64,000 nt of DNA from Euclidia mi (GCA_944739405.2 OX123193.2:9494331-9558330), one strand, 5' to 3'. Positions 43,719-56,637 are shown, numbered from the stretch's first letter. Numbers and translations: made by a program. Notes: generated by a model not told the origin, from the sequence alone.

Positions 43719-45290
43719 ATTATTGAATCCCTACATAGGAAACTAATCGAACTGCTGTTCAGACCGTCTGCTGTCACCAAAGGCTTAATGCAGTCGACCG
43801 AATCGATGTTTGAAGCTGATGCGAGGTCACATAAGTATATTATTTTAATAGTTTACCCGTCTATCTAATCTAACTTTGACTGCATTTTTGGCTTAAGCGG
43901 TCGCTACGCAGTTTAGCCCTACGCAGAGTATCATGTATTCGTTTCCTACACAAGACAAGACTTTGTGTGATCCAGCAATTTTCACTGGTTATAACTCGTG
44001 CCAAGTATTGAATGCGGCTAGGTAGTTGGACTAAAAGGTAACTAAAAGTGTTAAAAACGGACCAATGTGGTGATTAACGATTTATAGACATTTATAAAGC
44101 GTTGAAGTGTCACTCCTGCCTAGTTTATATTTTCTCCACCCAATTACAGTTTCTTGTCCACGAAGGGTCTTGTTTGCTCGAATGCATGTTATCCATTCAA
44201 AGCTATTTACAACCACCCCTAAACTTAATCAAAGACAAATAGTGTACCGTGCAGTAAATTCAATATTGGTGGCCAATCATCGCCTATTGGTGGCCAATAT
44301 CGTCTGCGGAGAATATATCCCACATTAATACGGTTGTACCAACAACTTCACACACCTCAATCAACCAATTGACGATGTTGGATGACTAATTAAATATTGG
44401 CTGCTAGCCATCTTATGTTACTAAACCTGTAACCCATCATTACGGTCGGTAGTTTCGATTGTCTTCTAGCCAATTCGGGTTACTGTTAGATAGAGATAGT
44501 AAGTATTGGATTTCTATGCTGTGAAATATTAACATAGCTCCATGATGATATCATGTGAATAAATATAAAATATTTCCACTTATTATTTGGAAATTCTATC
44601 ATTTTCAGAAATGATGCTCTACAGCTTAAAAGAAAAACGCTATCATTGTCTGTAGGATAATTCTATTGTCCTTCCTTAACTTATCGAGTTGAAATTAATC
44701 ATCATATTTAATTTGACACTGATAAATACGTGCATACAAATATAATATATCCACAAACAAGCTTAACCTTCTATATGACAGTTCCTAATGAACCCCCGCC
44801 CCCCCGTATACAAGAAACAGCCTAAAAATATTAATGCAAATAGTCAAATAGCTTCAGAACAGTAATCAGTGATGTAAAATTACATATCTCCAACTGAGAA
44901 AGCTGTTTACTTAATACACAATTCTGAGCTGATTGCACTACAATCAAACTATCACATCTAAAGTACACTTACGAGCAAAAGTGTTATAACAACAATTAAT
45001 TTGTTCGTCCACATTCGAAGTGGGTGAATTGGGTCAGTTTTGCTGTTATTAATGCTAAAACTGTCACCGTCACTCGCACTGGCAATTTGCACCAATTAAA
45101 ATTCAGTACATGTCGCTCCATACATTTTGTTTGGAGTTCCACTGAGAAATACAGCGGCAGTATTGTCCTGTGTACTTAAACGGACGTGTTTAACGTTTAC
45201 ACATGCGTTATGGTGCAAGTTGTAAGAGACGTCGATGTTTTCGACTTAGTGTTTGAATAGAGAGTAATAACTGTATGATATTTCTAAGAA
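43719..45290. other. 1.6 kb without recognised features
   Basis: A 73-codon frame (44107-44328) has no motif. A repeated cctattggtggccaat phrase occurs near 44265-44300. Confidence 0.4.
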
Positions 45291-45499
45291 ACTAGTGGAC
45301 GCCCGCAGCTACGTCTGCACATTTTACCCGTTTTGCCCGATTTGCCTGATTCCGTGGGAATTTCGGAAAATCCCTTCTTAGTGCACCTCTACGGTCCCCA
45401 AGGAACAAACATGCCAAATTTCATCTTCCTGCGTCTAATACTTTAGGCTGTAGCTTGTCTGTCAGTCAGTCAGTAACGCAAGGATTTTATATATACAGA
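45291..45499 (-). mobile_element. Non-autonomous Helitron-like element, H1 copy 3
   Basis: Reverse orientation: CTAG at 45291-45294, TC at 45498-45499 on the minus strand, between A and T. 209 bases. Confidence 0.75.
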
Positions 45500-45649
45500 T
45501 TAAAGTTGTATAACATACTTTGAACTGCATTATGAAGACCTTAAAGAAGAAATTTCATAATTTCAAAAAGGTTCTTATTTTAGTTTAGTGACTAATTACC
45601 CAAAATTTTGAGCCGGAAGTCTTTTTTATTGTTGCCTATCACAATGAAA

Positions 45650-46190
45650 CCATGCCGCCTGATCCTCTGAGCTATAGAGTTCCGTAGTGAAAGCTATCAT
45701 GTCAATATGGAATGATGGCTCACACCTTGATAGCCTAGAGTAAAGTTTTTTCACCTCCTGCTTAAAAATCCTGAGATCAAAGAAGAAAGGTAATACGTTA
45801 GCTGGTATTGAGTTTCATATCTTTATGGTAACATTAGAGGAAACTCTTCATAAGTAACGGTATCTGTTCAACAAGGTAAGGGTGGCAACTAAACCCAAAC
45901 CGTGTTATTCGGGACAGGAATGGAGAAGGTAGCATTTATTGGAACAATTTTTCAGAGCACCCACCGTGATAAATGCGGTGAGCCCAAGTCCCTGCGTAAT
46001 TGCAGGGATTCAAGAGTCCTTGTAGCCTCAGGATATAAAATGATATTGACAGTTTGTCTCTGCAACCTGTCGATAGCATCTGATACTGCAGTCACGCTTG
46101 GATTCCTATCTAGGAAAAATCTCAGCAGTCACGGAGTACTTACCCCTAGACCATGCAGCCAGTATAATTGTAGTAGTATTACTACATAGT
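45650..46190 (-). pseudogene. Non-LTR RT thumb/C-terminal fragment
   Basis: Minus-strand frames read LDRNPSVTAVSDAIDRLQRQ, TVNIISYPEATRTLESLQLR and RDLGSPHLSRW, then with frameshifts IWNSIPANVLPFFFDLRIFK. This is the LDklQRra.rii......LE.L.hRRd......F...WN.LPA.V end of non-LTR RT proteins. Stops and at least one frameshift make it a relic. Confidence 0.65.
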
Positions 46191-46754
46191 CTAGACACAC
46201 ACATCCATAGGCAATCTGCCGCTTTTCCCATTAAATAAAGTGCGCAGCGAATACTACTCCTACATTATCTTATCACATAAACCACAACCCGAAGCACAGA
46301 ACAGCCGACATAATTAAAGGATATTTTGTATAGACAATAGGTAAGCGCCTCGCACACGGAATTTTAATTCTAAGCTTACGCCGTTTAGATTTGTCGCCCG
46401 GACTGAACCTACGTGGTTTGAATTAAGTCCCCGTTGGCTTTTATAAGGCCTTATTGTAATTTTTTCAGGGGCTATTAGGAAAAAAATTGCGATATTTTGT
46501 CCCTAATTTAAGTGATATCATGTTAAGTAAATTATTTTGCGTAATTGGGGTTGCCTTTTAATATAAATTGTGAATTAAATAAGCTAATATTACTTGGGTC
46601 TTATCTAGTTTCATAAAAATACTACTTATATTTTTGAATGAATAAATGCAAATATATATATTAATTAAGTATTTTATAAAGTTATGTACTATCCGTTTTT
46701 TATTGTTTGTTAAGATACATGGTTGTAAATTTCTTTGGCATTTGTACAGTACAG
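46191..46754. other. AT-rich; no gene seen
   Basis: No recognised repeat or ORF. Confidence 0.4.
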
Positions 46755-47694
46755 AGATGTTGGACTAGGTTTAGACTAGAGAGAACATGCTCGCTATATT
46801 TCCTTATACCGAACGTGCAACATGTAATGTCAGTTGGTCTTAGTTGGTTAATCATAACGTCAAATTACGCGTCTCATTTAGAGAGGCATAGACTCCTTAC
46901 AGGCTCATATCTTTGACTGCATTCTCTAAATAGCCGTGCTTTCATCTGTCATCAGTGTAAAATTTGTTGGACGGTTGCGTTTACATTTTTCATAACTATT
47001 TTGCATTTAAATAGTAAGTAAGCTTAAAATAATGAAATAGTATACTCATTATTTAATACAAATTGTGTATGTGATATCGGGAAGTGGATTCCACTATTCT
47101 CGGAACGGAAATAACAGGAGAAACTTTACCTTCTAGCAGTCAGTCGGCATTTTCCAACAAATTTCTTAGTTCTCTCGTATTAATGCTATTATGAGTGTTA
47201 AGTTTACACAATATCATTGCATTGCAAATCAAAGGAACAGCTTGCATGCGTATGTGATATGAATTCAACTCAAAAATTGATATTTTGTACATTTATTGAT
47301 TTAATGACCTTAGTGATGGTATTTAACAGTGAAAGATATCGATGTTTTTTGAATGAGGGATAAATACGGAAAATAACAATCGGACATGAATGTAAAACTA
47401 TAGCTGGAAGCGACAGCGGGTAGCCGCGGTTGCTAAGTTGGCAATAAACAAAGACGTCCAGCGGTCTAATTTTCTATCGCGCGTTTGATAGTAAGCGCAG
47501 TTTAATGAACAATTTACATAATTTACTTAGATACCTACTTTAAAAGTAGCGTCTATTAACCTAAAGCCTTGTACGGACTAAGCGTTCCAGTGTACGCGCG
47601 TGTGTGTAGGCTTACATTTTTGTATCTTTATAATAGTAGATGGATTAGGGATGTGAGTGGCATTTTTTATTATTAAGGTGTTTTTTTATTACAG

Positions 47695-47880
47695 GTTGCC
47701 TATTAATGACGTCACAAGAAAATTTTGGAAAATGCCGTTGGACGGCCTAGTTTGATTTGGCAGAATTACCATCATATTTGTTCACGTCATTTTGAGAAAG
47801 ACTGTTTTTTTTAAGACAGAAAGCACCTGGCGTCGTTTAAAACCGAATGCTGTGCCTACATTACATTTATGCCCAGACTT
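47695..47880 (+). pseudogene. THAP zinc-finger domain relic, copy 1
   Basis: After an acceptor-like ttttttattacag, the translation reads LPINDVTRKFWKM, then (one frame over) IWQNYHHICSRHFEKDCF and, over again, RRLKPNAVPTLHL. THAP domains have a C...C-(35-53)-C..H zinc site ending in CS.HF, followed by an AVPT.F box, so the second half is clear. The first two cysteines would be on an upstream exon that I could not find. THAP domains bind DNA in host regulators and in P-element-type transposases. Frameshifts make this inactive. Confidence 0.7.
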
Positions 47881-48079
47881 TGCACACCCGGTAGACTTAT
47901 TTATCTAAAGCTGAACAAAAAGAGTGTAATTTTAGTTTGAAGATATTAATAAAATATAATAATTACAACGATTTTAATTAATCTACCTACTTATATATTA
48001 TTTGTCATATTAGTGCTATCCTGACTGATCAAAGACGTCTTGCCTTATAGTCCGCTATATAATAATATTCTACCATATA

Positions 48080-48321
48080 ATATAATATTCTTCCACATTC
48101 ACACAACACTATCTGGTCCCAAACTAAGCATATCTTGTACTACGGGTACTAGACAATCGATAAACATACATATTTATTTTTGTATATATATTACATATTA
48201 TACATAGTACCACCCAGAACAAGACAAACATCCATATTCATGCAAACAAATGTTTGACTTGAGCGGGAATCGAACCCGCAAGCTTCGGCGTAGCAGTCGA
48301 TTATACTCACGCCAACTGGGT
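48080..48321 (-). mobile_element. SINE family A inside THAP unit copy 1 (reversed)
   Basis: Box B region (gcgggttcgattcccgctca on the minus strand) and the family A body are present. The same insertion is in copy 2, so it predates the duplication. Confidence 0.75.
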
Positions 48322-49075
48322 CATTAAAGTATAGCACTTCAGCAAACTGCTGTACTAATAGGCACATAAAGACGAATCATTTGTGCTGGCGGATCACAAA
48401 TCGGATTACTTACAACTCTAAAACATCCAGCAGTGTCCAACGTAAGCGATAGCAAGCAACGTGATATGATGCGACGCAAACAAATTGCCAAAGCCTGCCG
48501 CATTAGCCAATCTGGTATAATTCGTACAATACATAATCTAAGTGACAGTTTCTTAGCATCGCATCGCAACGCAACGCTCATTAGTTTATGAATACTTTTT
48601 GTCAATAGATTTTATGGCTAAAACGAACAATTAAACACGTGAATTTGTAGTACTGTCTGTATGACAAGTATTTGCAAAGCACTGTCAGGCGTCGACAGCA
48701 AAAACTACAATTTCAATATTTTAGTTGTTTACTTCTACGGCTTAAATTATTAAATATATCGACACATACTAAAGTAAGACATTTGACCAAAAATATTTAT
48801 CGATAAAACATCACTGTTACGAACAACACTCGGTTTCCTAACTCTATGTTTTGTCTACTGTCTGGCTACCACAAGGCTGCTATAAAAGCGTGCTGCTAAA
48901 CCTATCGATAGCTCTTTCTATCATACTGCATGTTCCATTAGAAAGAAGATATCAATCATAGCTACCGCTGTTGTTATTTAAGCGTTACTTCTATGACTTA
49001 ATAAGGTTATATTTCTTTGGTACAGTAAAGATGATTATTATTATCTTTGTGTTCTGTTTCAAGTTTTATATTATA

Positions 49076-49229
49076 CTAGAGGACGCCAGCAGCTACGCCT
49101 GCATTTTTTTTAAATTTACACGTTTTGGCCGACCCCGTGGGAATTCAATTTCAGCTTCCTGCGCCCAATAGTTTCGGCTGTAGCGTGTCTGTCAGTCAGT
49201 CAGTAACGCAAGGATTTTATATATTAAGA
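49076..49229 (-). mobile_element. Helitron-like H1 copy 4, internally deleted
   Basis: CTAG at 49076-49079 and TC at 49228-49229 on the minus strand, between A and T. About 50 bases of the middle are missing relative to other copies. Confidence 0.72.
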
Positions 49230-49279
49230 TACGTGAATGGCTCCACGAGTTTTATGCATGAAAGAAATGAAGACGGCAT

Positions 49280-49490
49280 GACATAACATCACGCCTTTAT
49301 CCCCGAAGGAGTAGGCAGAGGTGTATTACCCACCCACACTTCGCCGCTTATGTTTCGGTCCGAATGTAATAGGAGGCGAGCCGCGAGCCTGCTGCCATCT
49401 ACCGGGCACATTATTATGTGAGCGATACCTAACATTTTGAATACACACATAACTTTCGAAAAGTCAGAGGTGTGTGCACTAAAATAAAGT
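49280..49490 (-). mobile_element. SINE 3' half (reversed)
   Basis: acgcctttatccccgaagga and gtaggcagaggtgtattac are the reversed end of the SINE type at 17284-17510. The head is lost. Confidence 0.6.
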
Positions 49491-49986
49491 TTCAATCGTA
49501 TCTACAATTACCTACACACCTTTAAAACCTAATTCAATACCAAGTAATTTACCTAATAATTCCCACCCTAATTTTAAGCGTTAGATATGCTTTATTTTAT
49601 TCTTCAGTGGAAACATTATATCGTAGTGTAACCTGTGTAACCCATTACTTGGTAAAATCCACTAGTGAAATTCCAACACTTTGTAAAGGAGAAAACGTAC
49701 TTAAACAACACTTATAACTATTTATTCGACGTTACTGTGTGAGAATTACTTTGAGTTGCGGCTAAATGTGTACCATTAATGTTATCTATAAGGGTTATCG
49801 TTTTAATATGTGTTTTAGTGCTGTTATTACAGCTATTTAAATAAATAGTTATGGTTTTGGGAACGGTTACGTTTTTTTTGAAACTGTTCTTTTTATGGTT
49901 GTGGAATATGTAGTTTATTTAGGTAGTAATAACAGGGCTTATTTATATTTAGTTAAACTATAGGGAAACTCCGTCACAGAATTAAT
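49491..49986. other. AT-rich; no gene seen
   Basis: No recognised repeat or ORF. Confidence 0.4.
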
Positions 49987-50230
49987 ATGTCAGGCTATCT
50001 GAAGAATATATTCGTTTTTTTTCGATATTCCTTAAAGACAGCTCCCGCACGAGGAATAAATCCTGTATCGCGGGGGACTTTACAAACATACAACCAACAT
50101 ACACACAGTACACTTAGACTCGAAAAAAAGAGTTTATGGTTCTTACAAAATATTTTATCATGTGGGAATCGAACCCACAAAATTTGAAGCTGTGTCAAGC
50201 GATGAGACGCCTGCGCAAACCCCAAACCGC
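49987..50230 (-). mobile_element. tRNA-headed SINE (reversed)
   Basis: On the minus strand a head with gcgcaggcgtctcatcgctt and box B gtgggttcgattcccacatg is followed by an unrelated A/T-rich body and gtaaagtcccccgcgatac. It is a family not otherwise seen in the window. Confidence 0.5.
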
Positions 50231-51445
50231 AAGCTAGCCAAATCTATTATTTTATTGGCGTATATTAGACTGGTCTAAAATGGCTTGTAAAGTGCTATCA
50301 TGCAATGAAACATCTTAAAGGTTGAATTGTAGTCACAACCGAAGCATATTGATCGACAATTTTGACATTATAATAGATTAAGCTAATCAAATTTCGACTT
50401 TATCACGCATACCTAAGTTAAAGATTAAACATTGCAACGTAGTAGGTACATTTTTTAAAGGTTCAGGTAATTTGAAAAATCTTATCTTTAGGTGACTTAA
50501 CGAAGAATTCAAACAGCACAGTATAGTCAACACCTCGTCGCCATAATGATTTTTAAATAAAGAACATTGCTTCAAAAACCGTCACCGTCCGTTCGTGACT
50601 GCGGCACGATCGCGGCTGTTGTGGACTTTAGGCACAGCCTAATGTGTACTTTGCTCGAGGCGCGTAGGTATAACTCGAGTTTCGTGCATTTGTATGGAGT
50701 TAGAATACTGTTAGCTATTATTACCGTGCTGAAACTTTGTCATGTCAACCAAGTCATGTTATGTAATCGTTTACATTGTAGGAAAGTGCCAATTATTGTA
50801 TTTCAAAATTATGAAGACATTACTTAACTAGGTTATTAAGCTTTTAACGAATAACTTCTGGATAATTCTGAATGATAATGCGGTCACAATGCAATCCAAA
50901 ATACGTACAGGTTCACAAATATGTTATCGTTATTCGAATGAAAATCTGTGACCACGTGTATTTCCGCATTAGAATTCAATGTCATACGATATTCTAATGG
51001 CTTCGTAGATGACTAGTGACAGCATAAACTATTCCATTACCTTAATAAATAGCGATAGAAGTCATGTTTCTGATATGAAATGACTGTCTACTAAATTCTC
51101 AATACAACTTCTCATATAGTGCTCACGAACTATTTTGAACTAAAAGTAGAAATATATCAAATATTTTCACCATCTGCTGCTTTCACTGAAATTCATATCC
51201 AAAAGAAATTGTGAACTCAACACTAATTGAACTGGAAATTAAATGTTGCTGTTAATTGCATGCAACTGTTACCATGGCACAATTAAAACTTTGGCAAGCC
51301 AAGCGTTCTGTCATTATTTTTAATGATATGTCTTGCATATCAACATTTTAAATACTTATAAAATTATAAAAGGTTTGCTGTTTTAGCATTATCAAATTAC
51401 AGCCTTTACTTAGTCCTACAAAGACTACTTAAGGCTGTTATTTTA
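50231..51445. other. 1.2 kb without recognised features
   Basis: An 86-codon frame (50567-50827) has no motif; otherwise AT-rich. Confidence 0.4.
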
Positions 51446-51449
51446 TCCG

Positions 51450-53810
51450 GTACCGATCCAGAGATGTAATATTATGATTGATTTTGTAATAGTAGATGAA
51501 CGATTGAGAAAGAATGTGTTGGATACAAGAGTGTATCGAGGGATCGGCATCCACACAGACCACTTCTTGGTGTTGAGCCGGATAAGTGAGCTCTTTAAAG
51601 GATGGCGACACCGAGAGGATAATGAAAATAGAGTCTTGGAAAGAATAATAGTAGAAAATCTACAAGAGAAAGATGTGAAAGATGAATATAAACGAAGATT
51701 GATAGCAAGATTTGAGAGGTTCGATGGCATAAACCATATGGATGAATTATGGCAGTCCTTTATAGCAGAGGTAGTATGTGTAGCGTGTCTGAAGTATGTA
51801 ATGTGATCAAGAAAAGGAAAATACGAAAGGTTAAGAATACATGGTGGGACAAAGATGTACAATCAGCAGTGTCAGAGAGGAAGAAAGCTTGGTTAGATTG
51901 GTTGGCTGCCAGAGCAAATGAAAGAATAGGAAAAGCAACGAGTGAGGACATAGATGAAGCAAGAAAGGAGTTTGTTAGGTCAAAAAGAATAGTGAAAGAA
52001 ATGGTTAAAAGGAAAAAAGAGGAAAAGACAGATGAGTTTGATAGCAGATTATCTGTGGATTCCCGGCAAAACATTAAGTTTTTCTGGAAATCATGCAGTT
52101 CGAGGAAGAACTCAATCCTCAGAATACACATCGATCAGAAACAAGAATGGAAGGATAGTGAATGGTGAATCGTGCGTGCTGAAGAGATGGAAAGAGTATT
52201 TTGAAGGTTTATTTGAAAGAACGGCGGTAGAGACACCCATCGATGAAATGAATTGTGGTGATAGCAATGATGAAAGCGTTATTGGCATGGATGAGATTGT
52301 GAAGGCACTGGGAAGTATGAAAGTATGTAAGGCTGCAGGATATGATAGGATTACAGTCGCAATGCTGAAGGCTGGACAGGGCATCATAGTAGGTCAGTTG
52401 CAGTGGTTATATAACTTGTGCTGGAGCACCGGCCGAGTTCCTAATGACTGGGCCACAGCTGTTATTTGCCTACTTGTGTCTTTATAAAGGGAAAGGCTCG
52501 CAACAAGACTGCAAAAACTATAGAGGCATTAGCCTTCTCAGCATTGTTGGCACATTGTATGCAAAGGTACTGATTGAAAAAGTTATGAAAGTAACCGACA
52601 AGAAAATATGGGCTGTACAAGCGGGATTCCGAAAGGGTATGGGATGTACGGATCAGGATTTTTCCTTGCGAAGCATAGCCGAAAAGTTTCGGCTAAAAGC
52701 CAAAAAGTCTTGCGCATTCGTAGATTTGGAAAAGGCTTACGATAAAGTTGTGAGGAATGAAATGTGGTCGGTGCTGTCAATGAATGGGATGGTCTGCAGC
52801 CTCATTCGAGCTCTGAAATCCCTTTGAGGATTCTAAAGCTTGTGTAAGGATAAACGGGGCATACACTAACTGGTTTACCATCGAGAAAGGTGTTAGACAA
52901 GGATGTGTGGCGTCGCCGTGGCTGTTTAACCTCTTCATGGACAGTTGTTGGCAAGATTTAAAATATAGTGACTGCGGATTAAGGATGAATGGGTTACTCG
53001 TGAAATGCCTCCATTATGTTAATGATCAGGTAATACTTGCGAATTCAGCGGAGTAGTTGCAACGGAGATGGTAACAATCATGCATGGTGCGTTAGAGAGG
53101 AAAGGAATAAAAGTGAATGTAAGTAAAACGAAAGTTATGGTTTTGAAAAGGAGGAATGCGTTACGGCTTGTAATGTTTTGATCAATGAACAGCGAGTGGA
53201 ACAAGTGAATGAGTTTGTATACTTAGGTACGTTGTATATAAGAGATGGTAAGAATGAAGAATATATTGAAAGAAGAGTTAATGCAGGTAATAGAGTGAAT
53301 GGAGCTCTGAAGGCGTTATGAACAGTCAAAACGTGTCCAAAAAGGCACGTTTGGCTGTGCATAGAGGGGTGTTAGTGTCTACCCTTATGTAAGGTAGTGA
53401 AAGTTGGGTATGGAAGAGAAGACTTGAAAGTAGATGCTGTGATCTTTGACCGACAGAGAAGAGAAATGAATAGTGTGATAAGACAGTGGTGTGGGGTAAA
53501 AGAAGATGTAGTGCACAGACAAGCATCGAGAAAGGCATGTTAAGATGGTTTGGGACAAAGAAGATAATTATAAGACAAATGCGAATGGGACAGGACGAAG
53601 GGGAAGACCTAGGTGGACGTTCTCTGACCAGATTGGAGACATCCTAAAAAAAGGACAGGTCAGAAGTACCCTAAACAGAAGAGCATGCATGAGAAACTTG
53701 ATGGAAGTGAATGAAGCAAAAGAGCTATTTCAGGATCGTTGCAAATGGCGTTCCGTAGTCTTTGCCTACCCCTCCGGGAAACAAGCATGAGTCTATGTAT
53801 GTGTGTATAT
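51450..53810 (+). pseudogene. RTE-like non-LTR element, longest copy, multiply frameshifted
   Basis: Order: endonuclease C-terminus (MIDFVIVDERLRKN, then TDHFLVLSRI, about 51474-51580); a basic linker (about 51800-52200); RT with KNYRGISLLSIVGTLYAKVL (about 52516), AGFRKGMGCTDQDF (about 52620) and AFVDLEKAYDKV (motif A, about 52710); the motif B-C region in another frame (SPWLFNLFMDS near 52915), where the catalytic YADD now reads YVND (near 53017); and the C-terminus RGRPRWTFSDQIGDIL and KWRSVVFAYPSGKQA (53600-53790) with a TATG tail. The complete element would have an apurinic-type endonuclease at its start, which is lost. At least six frameshifts or stops make it inactive. Confidence 0.85.
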
Positions 53811-54000
53811 ACATTTCGCCATTATGAATTTAGGTCCGACGTAGTAGGGGGCGAGTCTATGTAATTGCCGTTACCAGGCACATTGCCACACTCCGTGCTG
53901 CTATTGAGAATTCGAAAAACTGAGTAACACTTTTGCCCAACTCGGGCATCAAACCGAAGATCAGCAGACGTATACGTTATTCACTGGACCACAGAGGCAG
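53811..54000 (-). mobile_element. SINE family B (reversed, tail lost)
   Basis: Starts inside the body at acatttcgcc and ends with the head ctctgtggtccagtgaata on the minus strand. Box B is weakened (gcccgagttgg). Confidence 0.75.
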
Positions 54001-54420
54001 TCAGAATTTTATATGTACATAGATTAGAAAGAAAATAATCAACGTCTGAATAAGATTATTTTCGACTTCTCTAGCCAACAGAGTAGAAACCGGCAGCCAA
54101 GTAACCGAATATCTTTGTTCACTATAACCGGCGTACCTTAACTAGGTATGAAAGCCATATATATATAAACTTGGGTAACTTGAGAATTACATGATGTTAT
54201 ACACTCGACTTTATATTTCAGGTTGTTGAATACTACATGCTACATACAGCACCATTCATCGTATTATTAAAAGCAAAACTAATGTACGCTGTATTGAGAC
54301 TTCAAAATCATTCATCATCATGAATGAAATTGGAAGATGTTGTAGGCTCTTACTGCGCACTGCTTGATGTCTTTACGCTGATATGATGAAGTATGCTATG
54401 ATTAGCCTTTTTTTTTCGTT
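54001..54420. other. AT-rich; no gene seen
   Basis: No ORF or repeat recognised. Confidence 0.4.
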
Positions 54421-54680
54421 AGGCGGGTCCACACAGACCGAGCAGCCTCGCGAGGAAAATGCTTCGCGAGGCTGCTCGGTCTGTGTGGACGTGGCTCGGT
54501 CGAGGAAAACGCATGTGCTGCCGCGGCCGAGCTTTCCGTGCGCCTGAGCTACCGAATTAGACACGTCCACACAGAGCGCGCAGCCTCGCGAGGAATTGGC
54601 GCGCGAGGCTGCGCGCTCTGTGTGGACGTGCCCCGGCCGAGGCATGCGCGTGTGCTGCCGCGGGCGAGCGACCGAGCGGC
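54421..54680. repeat. GC-rich tandem hairpins (27- and 29-bp perfect arms)
   Basis: Hairpin 1 has arms 54427-54453 and 54464-54490; hairpin 2 has arms 54562-54590 and 54602-54630. Both use cagcctcgcg in the stem and a gtccacacag outer end, but differ at matching positions on both arms (accgag versus gcgcg core), so pairing is preserved. Similar GC-rich text (gtgctgccgcgg) follows each. The first 35 bases recur inverted and exact at 59311-59345. ORFs here are translations of the repeats. Confidence 0.92.
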
Positions 54681-54809
54681 CGAGCCATCGAGTTTGGTTT
54701 TTTGTTTTGCCGCGGTCTATACGCTATTTCGTGCCTCGCTCGAACATAATAATCCTTACTAATAATATAAATTCGTAAGTGTGTTTGTATGTTGGACATT
54801 TTTTTTATA

Positions 54810-55052
54810 GACTCACGTCTGTATCCGCGTAAGGATAGGCAGAGTTGTAATATTATTACATCCACATTTCACCATGAAATGTTTAGGTCCCACGTAATAG
54901 GGGACGAGCCTATTGCCGTTAACAGGCACATCAGCAGACTCCGTGCTGCTTCTGAGAATTCGGGAAAACCCAGTAACACATTTGCCCGACCCGGGAATCG
55001 AACCCAGGGCCCTCCACTCAGCAGTCGCATACCCTATCCACTGGTCACTGAA
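54810..55052 (-). mobile_element. SINE family B (reversed)
   Basis: Minus-strand head agtggatagggtatgcgact, box B gggttcgattcccgggtcgg and full body, ending gcggatacagacgtgagtct. Confidence 0.85.
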
Positions 55053-55231
55053 TGACGTAGGATACATTCATCATAACATTCTCATCTTTGACGCTATTTA
55101 TTGTACCAATGATAATCCTTCAGTCTGTGCTTCGGTTACAGTATCCTTGCCTACAGACATTCATTTCCTATAATTCTTTCTATGTTTTTTCCATGTCTAC
55201 CTATTCCATCCTTTAGGTATAACAATAATCG

Positions 55232-55455
55232 ACGACCGGTTGACAAAGCGGGAGTGTAAGCGACTGCAACGCCGAAGGTCGCGGTTTCGATTCCCGCTCA
55301 TGTCATGATGTCAAACACTTGTGTGCATGAACATGAATGTTTGTCTTGGTCTGGGTGTTTCTACGTATATATTTACAAAAAAAGTAAGTATAAGTAAATA
55401 TGTATGTTATGGCTTATGGCCCATTATTACCATTGTCTAGTACCCAAAGTAGGTA
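55232..55455 (+). mobile_element. SINE family A
   Basis: Head cgaccggttgacaaagcggg, box B ggtttcgattcccgctca, body catgaacatgaatgtttgtc, ending ttgtctagtacccaaag. Confidence 0.78.
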
Positions 55456-55463
55456 CAGCAATT

Positions 55464-55627
55464 GGCGTCAGTCAGGCAGCCGGCTAGTAAAAACACATGC
55501 CACAACCCTATTGCAGTATGACCATTTCCAAGTACTATATTTATGAACAAAATTTAAAAATAAGAGAGAGGAGAGACCAACGATCTCACATTGATACGTA
55601 GACCGATAGATGGCAAATGTACCACAG
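55464..55627 (+). repeat. Dispersed repeat D, copy 1
   Basis: Matches 57984-58152: gcgtcagtcaggcagccgg, ccacaaccctattgcagtat, an agagagaga tract and gatagatggcaaatgtac. Confidence 0.8.
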
Positions 55628-55869
55628 AGTACCTTTGTATATAGGAGGATAGAGACGTCACTCAAGCTATTAGCGCTACCTGGCGGTCGTTCAAGCATTT
55701 TTTAACTATAGTAGGTATTTTATTAGATATTATTACACAAATTTATTTTATTATGTGGTTCAATTACATATACATCCCTAAGTGAAAACTATGGTTTTCG
55801 CTTATGGATGTACATGCTACTGAACTGAAGTGTGTAACTGCGTACTGTAAAATTATATAAAATAAAACA
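55628..55869. other. AT-rich; small hairpin
   Basis: catccctaagtgaaaac and gttttcgcttatggatg (about 55773-55809) form an imperfect inverted repeat. No gene is seen. Confidence 0.5.
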
Positions 55870-56570
55870 TTGGTTTAATAGCACCCTTTATTTTTCAAAC
55901 GTTTTTTTACAATATTCATAACATTTTTGTTGTATCTGAGATTTTTCACCATTGTCAATTCTGGACCCAGTTAAAACTTTATTGATGACTTTACACCAAG
56001 TAAAAATAAATAAGTTGGTGCATATTTCTTCAAAATTTTTGAGACTTTTTTATTCAAGATGCGTAAGTTCCTAATGCAGCCCTTCTGCGTGACTCCACTC
56101 ATCCGGCGCAGCATATTCATCTCATTGACACGCAGGCTGTGTGATACGATCGCTGACAGCTATAGTTCGGATAAAAACCTGTGTTGCACATTTTACTTTC
56201 ATGTTTGATATTTTCTTTGAATTCACATGATATATTACTTTTGGCATTAAGCAAAGTCCTTGACATGCAGGATTTTCACTTTGCAGAAGCATAGTATGTT
56301 TCCTTTTGCTAAATTTTCTTGCCCATCATTAATTACTTTAAAAAATTTTTTATTATTTTCTCAAATTGATCAAATATATTGTCATTGAAGTCGGGTGTAA
56401 GGGAAGCTGTTCGAATCATTCGGCTAAGTGTTATTAGTGATGGTAATATAAAAACCTTTCTGAGCACGCTCTCGGACCCTATTTCTAATAGGTCACCACT
56501 TTCTCGCCTTTTTTAAACAGTCTGCCCATTTTTCAATTACCAATCTTCCTGATACTGTAGCATAGTGAAA
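55870..56570 (-). pseudogene. Decayed coding remnant of unknown family
   Basis: The minus strand keeps stretches of protein-like frame with shifts between them: FHYATVSGRLVIEKWADCLK, then LRKVFILPSLITLSRMIRTA, then FDQFEKIIKNFLK, and nearer 56050 VNEMNMLRRMSGVTQKG. The last phrase resembles a non-LTR C-terminus, but the rest does not fit one. I leave the family open. Confidence 0.35.
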
Positions 56571-56637
56571 ATCATTGCAGGGGATATATAAATTCAGTGT
56601 CTTTAAAAGAAATGGGTTTTCTCATAGCTTTAATCAT

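Larger units (their letters stand above)
46755..48988 (+). repeat. THAP-bearing unit, copy 1 (about 2.2 kb)
   Basis: Colinear with 59862-61982 over its whole length, with scattered substitutions and small indels. Shared landmarks are accgaacgtgcaacatgtaa, ggtagccgcggttgctaag, the THAP relic, a reversed SINE A and gatatcaatcatagc near the end. No clear terminal inverted repeat was seen. It could be an old DNA transposon carrying a THAP-domain gene, or a duplicated genomic segment. Confidence 0.85.

Noticed and set aside
54373..54865. Cys/Arg/Ala-rich ORFs of 60-102 codons
   Set aside because: They read through the perfect hairpins and repeat the same peptide forwards and in antisense, so they are repeat translations.
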